Below are positions 63,813-64,000 of a stretch of DNA of 64,000 nucleotides, one piece after another. The notes under the pieces were generated by a model. The model was given only the letters and a program-made list of their open reading frames with translations, was not told where the DNA came from and did not search any database. Each line of letters starts with the position of its first letter. Positions within the stretch are counted from its first letter, which is position 1. The translations under genes were made by a program, and so were the position numbers. Source of the DNA: Bordetella genomosp. 5 (lineage in GTDB: Bacteria > Pseudomonadota > Gammaproteobacteria > Burkholderiales > Burkholderiaceae_B); NCBI RefSeq assembly GCF_002261475.1, contig NZ_NEVN01000005.1:62001-126000 (forward strand), in the 5' to 3' direction.

Positions 63813-64000
63813 ATGACGAAACGCTACGAACGCGATATCGCCGGAGCCAAGAATCAGGTCAAGCAAAGTCTCAGCGAGCTGATCTCCGGCACCGAAGCGC
63901 TGCTGCGCAGCACGGCGACTTACGGCGGTGCCGAGATCGAATCCGCGCGCGACCGTCTCAAGCATCAGCTGGAATCCGCCCGTGAGCACGCCGGGCCCTG
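63813..64000 (+). CDS. DUF883 family protein (ElaB/YqjD-like), 3' end outside window
   Basis: Sixty-two residues are visible before the window ends. The start has a strong TAAGGAGAGG ribosome site. The sequence MTKRYERDIAGAKNQVKQSL then SELISGTEALLRSTATYGGA and ESARDRLKHQLESAREHAGP is the long amphipathic helix of DUF883 proteins. These end in a C-terminal membrane helix that ties ribosomes or stress factors to the inner membrane in E. coli. That helix would lie beyond the edge. Often RpoS-controlled in enterobacteria. Confidence 0.8.
   Translation, partial: MTKRYERDIAGAKNQVKQSLSELISGTEALLRSTATYGGAEIESARDRLKHQLESAREHAGP

Noticed and set aside
1-64000. tRNA, rRNA and riboswitches
   Set aside because: No cloverleaf, rRNA signature or recognised riboswitch consensus was found by reading; a covariance-model scan would be the decisive test.

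Overview
The window is a strongly GC-rich, densely coded bacterial chromosome segment. Gene content, long shadow ORFs on both strands, and a 65-68 bp GC-rich dispersed repeat that I associate with Bordetella and Achromobacter point to a beta-proteobacterium of the Burkholderiales, most likely Alcaligenaceae. The genus is inferred from memory of families, not from a search. No tRNA, rRNA, CRISPR array, insertion sequence or prophage gene was seen. About 52 protein genes are annotated; the first and last are cut by the window edges.

Layout. 0-4.4 kb: valine/isobutyrate catabolism (acyl-CoA dehydrogenase, 3-hydroxyisobutyryl-CoA hydrolase, mmsB), a hotdog thioesterase and a VIT1-like transporter. 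4.4-9.1 kb: ygfZ, and the housekeeping run mltG-tmk-holB-tatD. 9.1-17.2 kb: ankyrin protein, membrane diguanylate cyclase, glutamate dehydrogenase behind an AT-rich palindrome, a DUF3298-type lipoprotein, a two-part lipoate ligase, a GNAT/EamA pair and an Lrp/AsnC regulator. 17.2-25.8 kb: glutathione peroxidase, a DUF1501/DUF1800 pair, photolyase, a rearranged-looking CaiB/BaiF protein, an ArsC-like protein and an exported peroxiredoxin. 25.9-33 kb: two low-complexity exported proteins, DoxX, an exported aldo/keto reductase, a methyltransferase, UspA and a TetR regulator.

33.1-36.2 kb holds a 1013-residue hybrid sensor kinase. From 55.3 down to 36.2 kb on the minus strand lies the main feature: one apparent operon glgA-glgE-treS/pep2-glgB-glgX-treZ-malQ-treY. 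The last six genes are joined by 4-bp ATGA overlaps. Together they can turn trehalose into maltose, maltose 1-phosphate and branched alpha-1,4-glucan, and return the glucan to trehalose. GlgE carries an extra N-terminal (beta/alpha)8-like region of about 390 residues in which the positions of the usual GH13 catalytic Asp and Glu appear to be Gln.

56-61 kb: a tandem block of the dispersed repeat, then rpoN (sigma-54) outside its usual lptB/hpf/ptsN setting, next to two divergent sigma-54 activators. 61-64 kb: a pyruvate-oxidase-like ThDP enzyme followed by small stress-type proteins, ending in a DUF883 (ElaB/YqjD-like) gene that runs off the window.
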